From SIG452 sp045580405 (GTDB lineage Bacteria > Bacillota > Clostridia > UMGS1840): DNA of 19,818 bases. The notes under the pieces are model-generated. The model was not told where the DNA came from and ran no database searches. It was given only the letters and a program-made list of their open reading frames with translations. The position numbers and the translations under genes were made by a program. Each line of letters starts with the position of its first letter. The first letter of the stretch is position 1. Of this stretch, positions 13,210 to 19,818 are shown piece after piece. The stretch covers positions 1-19,818 of the forward strand of contig JAZNNT010000162.1 in the NCBI GenBank assembly GCA_045580405.1. The letters run 5' to 3'.

Positions 13210-15879
13210 ATGATGAATGTAACTTGCGGAGGATATCAGGAAGAAGCTCTTCGAGTTTTTACAGACCGTGAAACGCCCAGAGCAGCCTTTTGGAATCGGT
13301 ACCGTCAGGTAGAAGAGCAGATGCAAAATGGGATTAGTCCCGTTAGTGTGTTGCATTATTACGGTGTAGGCGGAATCGGAAAAAGTACCTTACTGAAAAA
13401 ACTGACAGAAGAATTGCATGAGCAGGTGCAAAACCCGCTGTGTGTGCAGTTTGATTTTTGCGATGCTCAGGACAGCCGTACTGTGTTGACCCGTTTGGCA
13501 GAAGAGTTGACCACAAAATACCATTTCACGTTTCCCCAGTTTGATATTGCAAACATCACCTACGCTAAACGAACCAACACACATTTCAATGAGAGAGATA
13601 TTCAGCAGTTTTGCCAGAGAAGTCCGTTTTTGCGGCTGACGGTGAAAACACTGGACGTGTTGACCGGTTCTGTGGCAACCAAGATTTTTGAGGTTGCAGA
13701 TGATGCACTGGCAGAATTCCGTAATTATTTAAAACGAAATAAGAATAATATCCAGAAAATGGATCATATTGACTTAAAAGAGCTGTATAAGCATCTTCCT
13801 TATTATTTTGCATTGGATATGCAGTACAATTTACAGGATAAAAATCAACCTTTTGTGGTGTTTTTAGATACCTACGAAATGCTTGTGAATGAGATTTCCG
13901 GCTTGGGAAATCCTTTATACAGTGACCTGTGGCTCAGAGATGTGAACGGTTTGATTCAGCGTATTCCCAATGTGCTTTGGGTCATTGGCGGCAGAAATAA
14001 ATTAAAATGGGAAGATTTCAACAAGGATTGGTGCGGTGCACTGGAACAGCATCTTTTAGGAAATCTTTCAGAGGAAGACAGTGATAGCTTTTTGGCAAGT
14101 TCCGGTGTGAGTGATGCACTGCTTCGCAAACAGCTTTGTCAGTTGACGGGTGGAACACCGTTGTATCTGAATCTTTGTATGGATACTTATGACGAGCTGG
14201 TTGGGAACGGCGAAACACCTACTGTCGATGTATTCGGGAGAACGCCGGAAGAACTTATCGAAAGTTTTGTGCGTTATATGGACGACAGAACGCAGGATTT
14301 TGTGTACTTTTTAGTGTGTCTTGGGCGTTGGAATGACGAAATTGTAACCCAGGTTGCCGAAAAGGTATTTTCACCGTTTCCCTACACCTTATATCAGAAA
14401 ATCAAAGGTCTTTCTTTTGTCAGTGAAACGGAACAGGCTGTTTTTGCTGTGCATCAAACGGTTGGTCAGGTCTTGGAACAGCAATGTCCCATTTCTCTAA
14501 AGAAGAAGACCGGACAAGCGCTGCTGGAATGTTTTTCCCGTGAAAACGCTACCGACGATATTTATGACACACAGTTTGGTATGCGTCTTCAGCATCTGTT
14601 GCGTGCGGGTATGCTATTGGATTTAAGCAGGGAAGAGCTATATCGTTTTTATTGTGAACATATCCGTCCCAAGCTGCAGGCAATGATTGATGCCTGTTTG
14701 TTTGAACAGGCAGAAATGATATTCCGTCCGTTTTTTACCTATGCTATCGAGCAAAAGGATGACGTCCTTTATGTTGCTGCTTCCATCGACAATTGCTATT
14801 TTGAAGAACAAAAGGGAAACTGGAAGGAAGCCTTAGAACAAAAAGAACAGACTTACCGTGAGGCTGTGGAAATTCTTGGAGAAAACCATAGAGAAACTTT
14901 GATTTTGCTTGGTAATATTGCAAGTGCACTGGACGATTTTGGGCACAGTGAAGAGGCAATTAAGTTGCACCGGGAAATTGCCCAAAAGCGGACCCAACTA
15001 TTGGGAGAAGACCATGAGGATACTCTTCTGGCGTGGAGTATGCTGGCAGGGACTTTGCATCGAATAAAACAAACGGATGAAGCGATTCAACTGTATCAGT
15101 ATGTGCTTGATAAACGAACAGAACTGTTGGGCGCAGACCATCTGGAAACTTTGGCATCCATGGGCGGTAAGGCTATGGCACTATTTCAGAAGGAACAGTA
15201 TGACGAAGCCTTATTATTAGAACAGAAGGTTCTGGATAAGCGAATTGAAATCTTAGGGGAAAGACATCCTGAAACCTTGTTGGCGATGAATAATGTGGCG
15301 TCTATTCTGGCATCTATGGGACGTAATGATGAAAGCCTTGAATTGCATGAGAAAACATATAAAACTTATCGGGAGTTGTTTGGTGCGAATCATCCCAGCA
15401 CAATAACCGTTACATACAATTTGGCATTGGATCTGCACAAAGCAGAGCGTAACCAGGAGGCTTTGGACTTGCATCAGGCAGTGCTTCGCCAGCGGCAGGA
15501 AATTCTGGACGAAAAGCATCCTGATGTGATTGCATCCAGACGCAATGTGATTCTTTGTATGGCAAAAACGGGTAATCCTACGGAAGCATTGGTGCAAATA
15601 GAAGCACTTTCCGAGGAGGCAACAGAATTGTTTGGAGAAAAACATTCTGAAACACTTCTTGTGCGTGGAATTTATGCGCGAATTTTGATGCAAATGTGCA
15701 AGTACGGCAAAGCAGAAACTGTGCTTCGATATTTGCTTCGTGATACTGAAGAAGTTTATGGAGCACGTGATGGAAACACACTTTCCATTGCAAAAAGTTA
15801 TGCTCTTACATTATTGCAAAATCGCCAGCAGGATAAAGCAATCCGAATTGTGAAAAAATATGGTCTGAATAAGAAGTAA
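13210..15879 (+). CDS. STAND-type P-loop ATPase with C-terminal kinesin-light-chain-like TPR array
   Basis: Large cytoplasmic protein of 889 residues. A short N-terminal lead containing FTDRETPRAAFWNRY precedes Walker A GVGGIGKST (52-60), Walker B VVFLD (216-220), an Arg sensor-like VIGGRNK (258-264) and a GxP-containing GGTPLYL (314-320). This order is typical of STAND/NB-ARC signalling ATPases. Residues about 537-885 form TPR repeats of the 42-residue kinesin-light-chain type. The motif LGExH recurs at 556, 598, 640, 682, 724, 766, 808 and 850, exactly 42 apart, the last degenerate. No effector domain is fused at the N-terminus or elsewhere. GGGAGGG (13196-13202) precedes ATG 13210; ATG 13213 is an equal alternative. 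Role unknown: regulator, scaffold or defence sensor are possible, and the metabolic operon favours a regulatory or stress-sensing role. Confidence 0.85.
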   Translation: MMNVTCGGYQEEALRVFTDRETPRAAFWNRYRQVEEQMQNGISPVSVLHYYGVGGIGKSTLLKKLTEELHEQVQNPLCVQFDFCDAQDSRTVLTRLAEELTTKYHFTFPQFDIANITYAKRTNTHFNERDIQQFCQRSPFLRLTVKTLDVLTGSVATKIFEVADDALAEFRNYLKRNKNNIQKMDHIDLKELYKHLPYYFALDMQYNLQDKNQPFVVFLDTYEMLVNEISGLGNPLYSDLWLRDVNGLIQRIPNVLWVIGGRNKLKWEDFNKDWCGALEQHLLGNLSEEDSDSFLASSGVSDALLRKQLCQLTGGTPLYLNLCMDTYDELVGNGETPTVDVFGRTPEELIESFVRYMDDRTQDFVYFLVCLGRWNDEIVTQVAEKVFSPFPYTLYQKIKGLSFVSETEQAVFAVHQTVGQVLEQQCPISLKKKTGQALLECFSRENATDDIYDTQFGMRLQHLLRAGMLLDLSREELYRFYCEHIRPKLQAMIDACLFEQAEMIFRPFFTYAIEQKDDVLYVAASIDNCYFEEQKGNWKEALEQKEQTYREAVEILGENHRETLILLGNIASALDDFGHSEEAIKLHREIAQKRTQLLGEDHEDTLLAWSMLAGTLHRIKQTDEAIQLYQYVLDKRTELLGADHLETLASMGGKAMALFQKEQYDEALLLEQKVLDKRIEILGERHPETLLAMNNVASILASMGRNDESLELHEKTYKTYRELFGANHPSTITVTYNLALDLHKAERNQEALDLHQAVLRQRQEILDEKHPDVIASRRNVILCMAKTGNPTEALVQIEALSEEATELFGEKHSETLLVRGIYARILMQMCKYGKAETVLRYLLRDTEEVYGARDGNTLSIAKSYALTLLQNRQQDKAIRIVKKYGLNKK
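14875..15768 (+). repeat. 126-bp coding periodicity (eight 42-residue TPR units)
   Basis: The repeat motif L/F-G-x-x-H recurs every 126 bases in the STAND gene, from 14875 onward. Spacing is exact in all eight units, while the DNA between motifs has diverged, so this is protein-level repetition rather than recent tandem duplication. Confidence 0.8.
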
Positions 15880-15914
15880 TATTTTTAATAATATATCGAA
15901 AAAGGAGAATTACT

Positions 15915-16715
15915 ATGGGATTTTTAACTGGTAAAACTGCGATTATCACAGGAGCAGGCTATGCCGTGTTATCCGACGGCAGATGTGGCTCCATCGGCTA
16001 CGGTATTGCAACCGCTTATGCAAAAGAAGGTGCAAACCTTGTAATCACTGGCCGTAATGTGGCAAAATTGGAAAAAGCAAAAGAAGACCTGGAAGCAAAA
16101 TACGGCATCAAAGTGTTAGCTTTGCAGGCTGATATTGCTGCAGGAAGCGACAATGAAGCCACTGCAAAAATGGTTGCCGAAGAAGCAATGAAAGCCTTTG
16201 GCAGAATTGACGTGTTGATTAACAATGCCCAGGCCTCTGCATCCGGCGTAACCATTCAGGATCATACCACCGAACAGTTTGATTTAGCAATGTATTCCGG
16301 TCTGTATGCAACCTTCTACTATATGAAGGCTTGCTATCCCTATTTGAAAGAAACCCAAGGGTCTATCGTGAACTTTGCTTCCGGCGCAGGACTGTTTGGA
16401 AACTATGGACAGTGCTCTTACGCAGCAGCAAAAGAAGGAATCCGTGGCTTAAGCCGTGTAGCAGCAACCGAATGGGCAAAAGACGGCATCAATACTAACG
16501 TGGTTTGTCCGCTGGCTTGGACTGCTCAGCTGGAGAACTTTGAAAAAGCATATCCGGATGCCTTTAAAGCAAACGTAAAAATGCCTCCTGCAGGTCATTT
16601 TGGTGATCCTGAAACCGAAATCGGCAGAGTTTGTGTGCAGCTGGCAAATCCTGATTTCAAATACTTAAACGGCGAAACCCTCACCTTAGAAGGTGGTATG
16701 GGTCTGCGTCCGTAA
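15915..16715 (+). CDS. Short-chain dehydrogenase/reductase with lengthened cofactor loop
   Basis: NAD(P)-dependent oxidoreductase of the SDR superfamily, 266 residues. The catalytic set is classical: NNAQ (replacing the usual NNAG), S in NFASGAG, and Y-x3-K in CSYAAAK. The nucleotide-binding turn is unusual: TGAGYAVLSDGRCGSIGYGIA inserts about eight residues where TGxxxGIG is normal, and the end SIGYGIA recalls enoyl-ACP reductases. It still keeps TGRN, which points to NADP(H), and NGETLTLEGGMGL near the C-terminus as in many FabG-like enzymes. AAGGAG (15902-15907) sets the start at ATG 15915. It lies 35 bases after the STAND gene and 15 before the YhcH-like gene. The substrate is unknown; sugar or polyol chemistry is suggested by the next gene. 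Confidence 0.9.
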   Translation: MGFLTGKTAIITGAGYAVLSDGRCGSIGYGIATAYAKEGANLVITGRNVAKLEKAKEDLEAKYGIKVLALQADIAAGSDNEATAKMVAEEAMKAFGRIDVLINNAQASASGVTIQDHTTEQFDLAMYSGLYATFYYMKACYPYLKETQGSIVNFASGAGLFGNYGQCSYAAAKEGIRGLSRVAATEWAKDGINTNVVCPLAWTAQLENFEKAYPDAFKANVKMPPAGHFGDPETEIGRVCVQLANPDFKYLNGETLTLEGGMGLRP

Positions 16716-16730
16716 GATAGGAGACTTACT

Positions 16731-17186
16731 ATGATTTTTGATACCATTGCAAACTGCGAACAGTATTATAATCTGCACCCTCAATATGAGAAGGCATTCG
16801 CCTTTTTAAAGAATGCCATGAAGCAATTTCCGGAACCCGGGAAACATGAAATCGATGGAGACAGCCTTTTTGCATCGGTGCAGGCGTATAACACCTTAAC
16901 TGAAGACGGCAAAATGGAGGCTCACGAAAAATATATCGATATTCAGTTTATTGTTTCCGGGAAAGAAACCATGTATGTAAACGATATCACCAAATCTGAG
17001 CTGACTGATTCATATCGGGAAGACTGGGATGCCGCTTTTTACAAAGTGGATGACAATGTCTCCGCATTAACTTTGACTCCCGGTTGCTTTGTAGTATTGT
17101 TACCCAACGATGCTCACAGACCTTGTGTGGCTTACAAAGGTAACTCTGAACCGATTCAGAAAATCGTGATGAAGGTGAAATTGTAG
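16731..17186 (+). CDS. YhcH/YjgK/YiaL-family sugar-binding (cupin-like) protein
   Basis: Small soluble protein of 151 residues, full length for the family (DUF386). Conserved features are the E-x-H metal region in KMEAHEKYIDIQFIVSGKETM, with H and E residues, and the late PNDAHRPCVA where the His completes the site. Characterised relatives act as sugar anomerases for sialic acid (E. coli NanQ/YhcH) or as the beta subunit of evolved beta-galactosidase (EbgC). AGGAGA precedes the ATG, and the gene follows the SDR by 15 bases, so the two likely work on the same sugar-derived compound. No terminator is seen between this gene and rnpB. Confidence 0.92.
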   Translation: MIFDTIANCEQYYNLHPQYEKAFAFLKNAMKQFPEPGKHEIDGDSLFASVQAYNTLTEDGKMEAHEKYIDIQFIVSGKETMYVNDITKSELTDSYREDWDAAFYKVDDNVSALTLTPGCFVVLLPNDAHRPCVAYKGNSEPIQKIVMKVKL

Positions 17187-17216
17187 ACATTATACGACAC
17201 ATCGGCCGTTCCCTAC

Positions 17217-17245
17217 TTGACAAATAAAATCGGCTGTGTTATCAT
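17217..17245 (+). promoter_or_regulatory. Promoter of rnpB
   Basis: Perfect -35 TTGACA (17217-17222), 17-base spacer and TATCAT -10 (17240-17245), placing the start near 17252, at the 5' end of the RNase P RNA. Confidence 0.85.
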
Positions 17246-17251
17246 AGTATC

Positions 17252-17603
17252 CGATGAGTAAAACAGACAGTCGCGGGGAGGGATTCCCAAGGAATCCTTC
17301 CGTGAGGAAAGTCCGGGCTTCATAGAGCAAGGGTGCCGGTTAACGACCGGTGGAGGTAACTCTAAGGAAAGTGCAACAGAAAAGAACCGCCATTTTCTTT
17401 TAGAATGTGGTAAGGATGAAAAGGCGAGGTAAGAGCTCACCGGCAATCTGGCAACTGATTGGCCGTGTAAACCCCACCCGAAGCAACACAAGACTGCACG
17501 ATAGCTTGCTCGGCTGTGCGAATTGTGGCTTGAGGTAATCAGCAATGGTTATCCTAGATAGATGACTGTCTAATACAGAACCCGGCTTATAGTTTTGCTC
17601 ATT
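17252..17603 (+). ncRNA. rnpB: RNase P RNA, bacterial class A
   Basis: Catalytic RNA of the tRNA 5'-processing ribonuclease. The universally conserved core is readable: GAGGAAAGTCCGGGCTTCAT, AAGGGTGCCGGTTAACG, AAGTGCAACAGAAA, GTAAACCCCACCCG and the 3' block ACAGAACCCGGCTTAT. The terminal helix P1 pairs 17254-17264 with 17592-17602 (GAGTAAAAC with GTTTTGCTC). P2 pairs AGACAGTC with GACTGTCT. Length (about 350 nt) and layout fit class A, as in many Clostridia. Its own promoter and terminator flank it. Confidence 0.97.
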
Positions 17604-17611
17604 CTATAGCA

Positions 17612-17653
17612 ACAAAAATCCCCTGAAATCATTTGATCTCAGGGGATTTTTTC
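17612..17653. terminator. Terminator of rnpB, also facing the minus-strand small genes
   Basis: ATCCCCTGA (17618-17626) pairs perfectly with TCAGGGGAT (17639-17647), flanked by A6 before and a T run after, so it can stop transcription from both sides. The minus-strand 47-residue gene ends 16 bases beyond it. Confidence 0.9.
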
Positions 17654-17668
17654 TTTGTTTTTTGCTAT

Positions 17669-17812
17669 TTAGTTATTGAAGCAGAACAGCAGGATTACTG
17701 CAATAATAATGATAATGGTAAGCCAGTTATCATTGTCACAACCATTACGGTAGTTATTGTCGCAGCATGGGTCTACCCGACAACAGTTATCATTCTGGAA
17801 TAAACCGTTCAT
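17669..17812 (-). CDS. Small Cys/Asn-rich single-pass membrane protein (47 residues)
   Basis: A 47-residue frame, starting at ATG 17810-17812 with a strong AAAAGGAG ribosome binding site and ending at TAA 17669-17671. The N-terminal part is hydrophilic and cysteine-rich (CC at 10-11, CC at 16-17, C25) with many Asn and Asp. A very hydrophobic helix follows (about 31-44: LTIIIIIAVILLFC), and it ends in FNN. It resembles short proteins of Clostridia that combine Cys/Asn runs with a C-terminal Ile-rich helix, some of which databases name 'high-cysteine' proteins. Function unknown. It lies 44 bases after a similar small gene and shares its promoter. Confidence 0.72.
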   Translation of the reverse strand: MNGLFQNDNCCRVDPCCDNNYRNGCDNDNWLTIIIIIAVILLFCFNN

Positions 17813-17856
17813 TTGAAGCACTCCTTTTCAATTTTCATTTGGCAATGCCTATGGAA

Positions 17857-17991
17857 TTAGTCGCAGCAGCTATTGGTTTTGGTATCGGTGCCGCAGCCGC
17901 CGCAGAAGAATAACAGTACAAACAGAATGATGAACCATAAAATGGTGTTATCTTTGCATCCATCTTCTCTACAACCTCTGAATAATTGCAT
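17857..17991 (-). CDS. Small Cys-rich single-pass membrane protein (44 residues)
   Basis: A 44-residue frame starting at ATG 17989-17991 after an AGAGGGAT ribosome binding site and ending at TAA 17857-17859. It has a short N-terminus with GCREDGCKDN, a hydrophobic helix (about 17-30, ILWFIILFVLLFFC) and a cysteine-rich tail (CGGCG, SCCD). The C/D/N-rich flank followed by a single helix matches the plan of the 47-residue neighbour, so the two look like distant paralogues. No function is known to me. A promoter at 18045-18073 precedes it. Confidence 0.7.
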   Translation of the reverse strand: MQLFRGCREDGCKDNTILWFIILFVLLFFCGGCGTDTKTNSCCD

Positions 17992-18044
17992 AACAAATCC
18001 CTCTTTTTCATAAATTTTGGGCGAAGAAGTCACCCTTCACCACC

Positions 18045-18073
18045 AATATATGAAAAATGAAGAGAGCTGTGAA
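18045..18073 (-). promoter_or_regulatory. Promoter for the two small Cys-rich genes
   Basis: On the minus strand, TTCACA (18068-18073), a 17-base spacer and TATATT (18045-18050) give a reasonable sigma-A promoter with a leader of about 46 bases. Confidence 0.5.
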
Positions 18074-18083
18074 AAATAATTAT

Positions 18084-18140
18084 AAAAAAATGAAAAAAGA
18101 ACTGTGGTTTTAAATTATTTTAAAACTTCACAGTTCTTTT
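18084..18140 (-). terminator. Terminator of the sigma/anti-sigma operon
   Basis: Nested hairpin: AAGAACTGTG (18097-18106) pairs with CACAGTTCTT (18129-18138), and inside it GTTTTAAA (18107-18114) pairs with TTTAAAAC (18119-18126). The A-rich stretch at 18084-18098 becomes the T tract on the minus strand. It lies directly after the anti-sigma stop codon. Confidence 0.85.
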
Positions 18141-18975
18141 ATTGTTCGTTTGATTCCAAAAACCGAAGAACCAGCTGGGTTTTGTTTTCATCTGCATCAA
18201 CGGAGCATCCCATCAATTCTTCCAGCTCTGTCTTTGTTACTGTAACCAGATAAGTGTTTTCTGCCAGTTCTTCACCGGGGAATTGGGAGAGAATCTGATC
18301 TTTCCATTCTGCCAAAATGACAATATCTTCAGCTGCCGCAATATTTCTTTTTAAAGTGTATACTTCTTCGTTTGTTGCGATAGCATCTCCGAAATCCTGA
18401 TTTACGCCACCGCCACCGCCGATATTGGCTTCTTTGTTGCCGGTGTAGGCGGGTATCTGCGTGGATAGATCGGAAAGGGGTTCTGTTGCAGCAGTTTCCG
18501 GTACATTCGTTTGTGCAATTACGGTAGGCTCCGGCATTTGTCTGACATTTTGTACCACTTCGGGAGTTGCCAGAGGAAGTTCGTTTATTTCCTGTGTCAC
18601 GGAAGCAGGCGCTTCCGCTATTGCCGGTTTTGCTGCATCCTGCAATTTTCTATAATTGGATGCTCCCCAAAGTCCTGCCACCAGCAGGAAGGTGCAAGCG
18701 GTTGCAACGGATAAAATTCTTTTGCTCTGCCAGAAGGGAACCTTTTTCTGCTGTTTTGCCTGATGAATTGTATATTTGATTTTGGCATTTAAATCAGAGG
18801 GGGCGGGAAAATCGTTTTCAATTTTCACATCCTGAAAGTAAAAACGGTAAAGCGCCAACTGTTTTTTGCAGGCTTCGCAAGTTTTTAAATGGTCTTCCAC
18901 AGTCTTTCGTACAGTGGAATCCGCGGTGCCGTTTATATAACTGTCAAAGAGCGCAACAATTTGTTTACATTTCAA
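18139..18975 (-). CDS. Zinc-type (ZAS) membrane anti-sigma factor
   Basis: Predicted inhibitor of the ECF sigma factor encoded upstream, 278 residues. The cytoplasmic N-terminus carries the zinc anti-sigma motif C3 ... H29-x3-C33-x2-C36. A single membrane helix (about 87-105, ILSVATACTFLLVAGLWG) leads to an outside region. That region has an Ala/Pro/Thr-rich stretch, a GGGGG run around residue 185, and a small folded tail ending LVTVTKTELEELMG. The start codon is TTG at 18973-18975, since GGAGGGG sits 6 bases upstream; the nearby ATG is out of frame. The signal sensed and the site-1 protease step cannot be read from sequence. Confidence 0.88.
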   Translation of the reverse strand: MKCKQIVALFDSYINGTADSTVRKTVEDHLKTCEACKKQLALYRFYFQDVKIENDFPAPSDLNAKIKYTIHQAKQQKKVPFWQSKRILSVATACTFLLVAGLWGASNYRKLQDAAKPAIAEAPASVTQEINELPLATPEVVQNVRQMPEPTVIAQTNVPETAATEPLSDLSTQIPAYTGNKEANIGGGGGVNQDFGDAIATNEEVYTLKRNIAAAEDIVILAEWKDQILSQFPGEELAENTYLVTVTKTELEELMGCSVDADENKTQLVLRFLESNEQ

Positions 18976-19021
18976 AATTTACCCCTCCTTTTCATATAAT
19001 TTTTGCTATATTTTATGCTAT

Positions 19022-19057
19022 GTAATGCCTGTTTCGATGGTTTAGACGAAGCATTAC
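19022..19057 (-). other. Hairpin between sigma and anti-sigma genes
   Basis: GTAATGC (19022-19028) pairs with GCATTAC (19051-19057), and inside it TTCG (19033-19036) pairs with CGAA (19047-19050), with an unequal internal bulge. It covers the sigma gene's TAA stop. No T tract follows on the minus strand, so it is not a classical terminator. It may affect transcript stability or the ratio of sigma to anti-sigma. Confidence 0.4.
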
Positions 19058-19626
19058 GAGAAAAGTTCCGTATTTTTTTCTAATTTTTGCAAAAGTGCTT
19101 TTCTGGCACGGTTAATACCGGATTTTACGGTGCCGGTATTCATGTGTAAAATGTCGGCAATTTCTTCGTAGGAAAGTCCTTCAATGTCTCTTAGCACAAT
19201 CAATTCCTTCTGCTTCGGTTTTAAGGTGTTGATTGCCTGGTATAAAGCTTCTTTTCGTTCTTTTTCCAGCACAGTCTTTTCCACATTTTCTTTTTCGTCA
19301 GCAATTTCCAGTGTATATTCTTCATCCTCGGAGCCGGTAGCATACAGCGAAGTAACGGTTTCTTTTTTTCGTTTCCGAAGCACATCAGTGCACACATTAA
19401 CCCCAATCCGATAAAGCCAGGTGGAAATACTGGACTTTTCTTCAAATTTGGAAAGATTCATATAAGCTTTTAAAAACACGGTCTGAACGGTATCTTCGGC
19501 ATCTCTCTCATTTTGCAGCATTTTTAGGCACAGGTAATAAAGCTTCTTTGAATAGCGTTCCACCATTTCGTTAAAAGCTTCTTCATTGCCGTTTTTTAAT
19601 TGTCTGATCAGTTCTTTTTCATCCAT
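19054..19626 (-). CDS. ECF-type RNA polymerase sigma factor
   Basis: Group IV (extracytoplasmic function) sigma factor of 190 residues. Region 2 (about 20-90) contains AEDTVQTVFLKAYMNLSKFE and STWLYRIGVNVCTDVLRKRKK. An acidic linker follows, and then region 4 (about 125-180) with KQKELIVLRDIEGLSYEEIA and the helix-turn-helix NTGTVKSGINRARKAL. It looks like SigW/SigM-class factors. The anti-sigma gene follows after 78 bases, the usual regulatory pair. ATG 19626 lies 21 bases after the radA stop, with only a weak AAAGGG site about 15 bases away. It may be transcribed from within or ahead of radA. Confidence 0.94.
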   Translation of the reverse strand: MDEKELIRQLKNGNEEAFNEMVERYSKKLYYLCLKMLQNERDAEDTVQTVFLKAYMNLSKFEEKSSISTWLYRIGVNVCTDVLRKRKKETVTSLYATGSEDEEYTLEIADEKENVEKTVLEKERKEALYQAINTLKPKQKELIVLRDIEGLSYEEIADILHMNTGTVKSGINRARKALLQKLEKNTELFS

Positions 19627-19647
19627 AGAAACGGCTTGTCCCTTTCG

Positions 19648-19818
19648 TTAAAAATCGGATTGCTCCGAAAATCCTTTCTGAAAAGCATCTAACATACTTT
19701 TTACCGGAATCAATTCCAGATTAAAATCGGATGCCTTTATATATGTATAGTTATGATAGGGCAGAATGCAACGGTTGAAACCCAGTTTTTCTGCTTCGGA
19801 AATTCGTTTTTCGATACC
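19648..19818 (-). CDS. radA: DNA repair protein RadA, C-terminal end (partial)
   Basis: The last 56 residues of a minus-strand gene that enters from the right edge. The segment IEKRISEAEKLGFNRCILPYHN is the characteristic C-terminal piece of RadA/Sms, in the Lon-protease-like domain, where family members read 'RI.EA.KLGF..CI.P'. It continues with ELIPVKSMLDAF, matching the usual 'v..v.eal' end. RadA is a branched-DNA processing ATPase of recombination. The frame stops at TAA 19648-19650. The ATPase part is outside the window. Confidence 0.85.
   Translation of the reverse strand, partial: GIEKRISEAEKLGFNRCILPYHNYTYIKASDFNLELIPVKSMLDAFQKGFSEQSDF
19744..19771 (-). promoter_or_regulatory. Possible internal promoter for the sigma operon within radA
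   Basis: On the minus strand, TTGCAT (19766-19771), a 16-base spacer and TATACA (19744-19749) lie about 120 bases ahead of the sigma gene, inside the radA coding end. It fits the lack of any gap between the two genes but is only a consensus-like match. I saw no clear ECF-type AAC/CGT promoter. Confidence 0.25.

Noticed and set aside
15253..15693. A 146-residue minus-strand frame opposite the TPR array
   Set aside because: It mirrors the TPR repeats, is Cys/His-rich only as the complement of the repeat codons, and has no start signal.
13210..15879. Calling the STAND/TPR gene an Avs-type anti-phage system
   Set aside because: No effector domain, no linked defence gene, and a metabolic operon context. 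The domain plan alone is not enough, so it is left as a STAND ATPase of unknown role.
17187..17251. A further gene between the YhcH-like gene and rnpB
   Set aside because: Only 65 bases, containing the rnpB promoter and no coding frame with a ribosome site.
1..19818. CRISPR array, insertion sequence, prophage or tRNA genes
   Set aside because: No regularly spaced direct repeats at DNA level, no transposase or phage proteins, and no tRNA-like cloverleaf seen on either strand.

Overview
The window looks like chromosomal DNA from a low-to-mid GC Gram-positive anaerobe, most likely an uncultured member of the Clostridia (Bacillota). The evidence is strong AGGAGG-type ribosome binding sites, consensus sigma-A promoters with TATAAT -10 boxes, T-tailed hairpin terminators, a zinc-type anti-sigma factor, YitT and DUF3048 (YerB-like) proteins, and a bacterial class A RNase P RNA. 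I cannot assign a genus from sequence alone.

Layout from left to right. (1) A two-component system on + (35-2976): an OmpR/VanR-type response regulator and a large multi-pass sensor kinase, closed by a hairpin terminator. Its codon use differs from the genes that follow. (2) A monocistronic 4-alpha-glucanotransferase (malQ type, 3131-4558), convergent with a LysR regulator (4578-5462, -), with a shared terminator between them. (3) The LysR gene is divergent from a 396-residue CofE-like (F420-0:glutamate ligase family) protein at 5596-6786. Their predicted -10 boxes overlap on one palindrome. (4) A 243-bp gap after the CofE-like gene (6787-7029) holds a strongly structured candidate RNA: a 24-position helix, two hairpins and a possible pseudoknot. 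The promoter of the next gene lies beyond it. (5) A Gfo/Idh/MocA oxidoreductase with an added four-cysteine segment (7030-8175), a DUF3048 lipoprotein (8296-9321) and a small DUF1294 membrane protein (9343-9609). (6) A minus-strand PIG-V-like GT-C membrane glycosyltransferase (9662-10864). (7) A five-gene + operon from a good promoter at 10965: archaeal-type phosphoglycerate mutase / proposed homoserine kinase, a YitT transporter-like protein, an 889-residue STAND P-loop ATPase with eight 42-residue TPR registers, a short-chain dehydrogenase, and a YhcH/YjgK/YiaL sugar-binding protein. The RNase P RNA gene (rnpB) follows with its own promoter. (8) On the minus strand from the right edge: the C-terminus of RadA, an ECF sigma factor, its zinc-binding membrane anti-sigma factor, then two tiny cysteine-rich single-pass membrane proteins (44 and 47 residues).

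Most of the window is housekeeping or sugar-metabolism content. I saw no insertion sequence, phage gene, CRISPR array or tRNA. The most interesting items are the structured RNA at 6797-6912, the pair of small Cys-rich membrane proteins, the CofE-like ligase with no F420 genes nearby, and the effector-less STAND/TPR protein inside a metabolic operon. All functional statements come from reading motifs; no database search was run.
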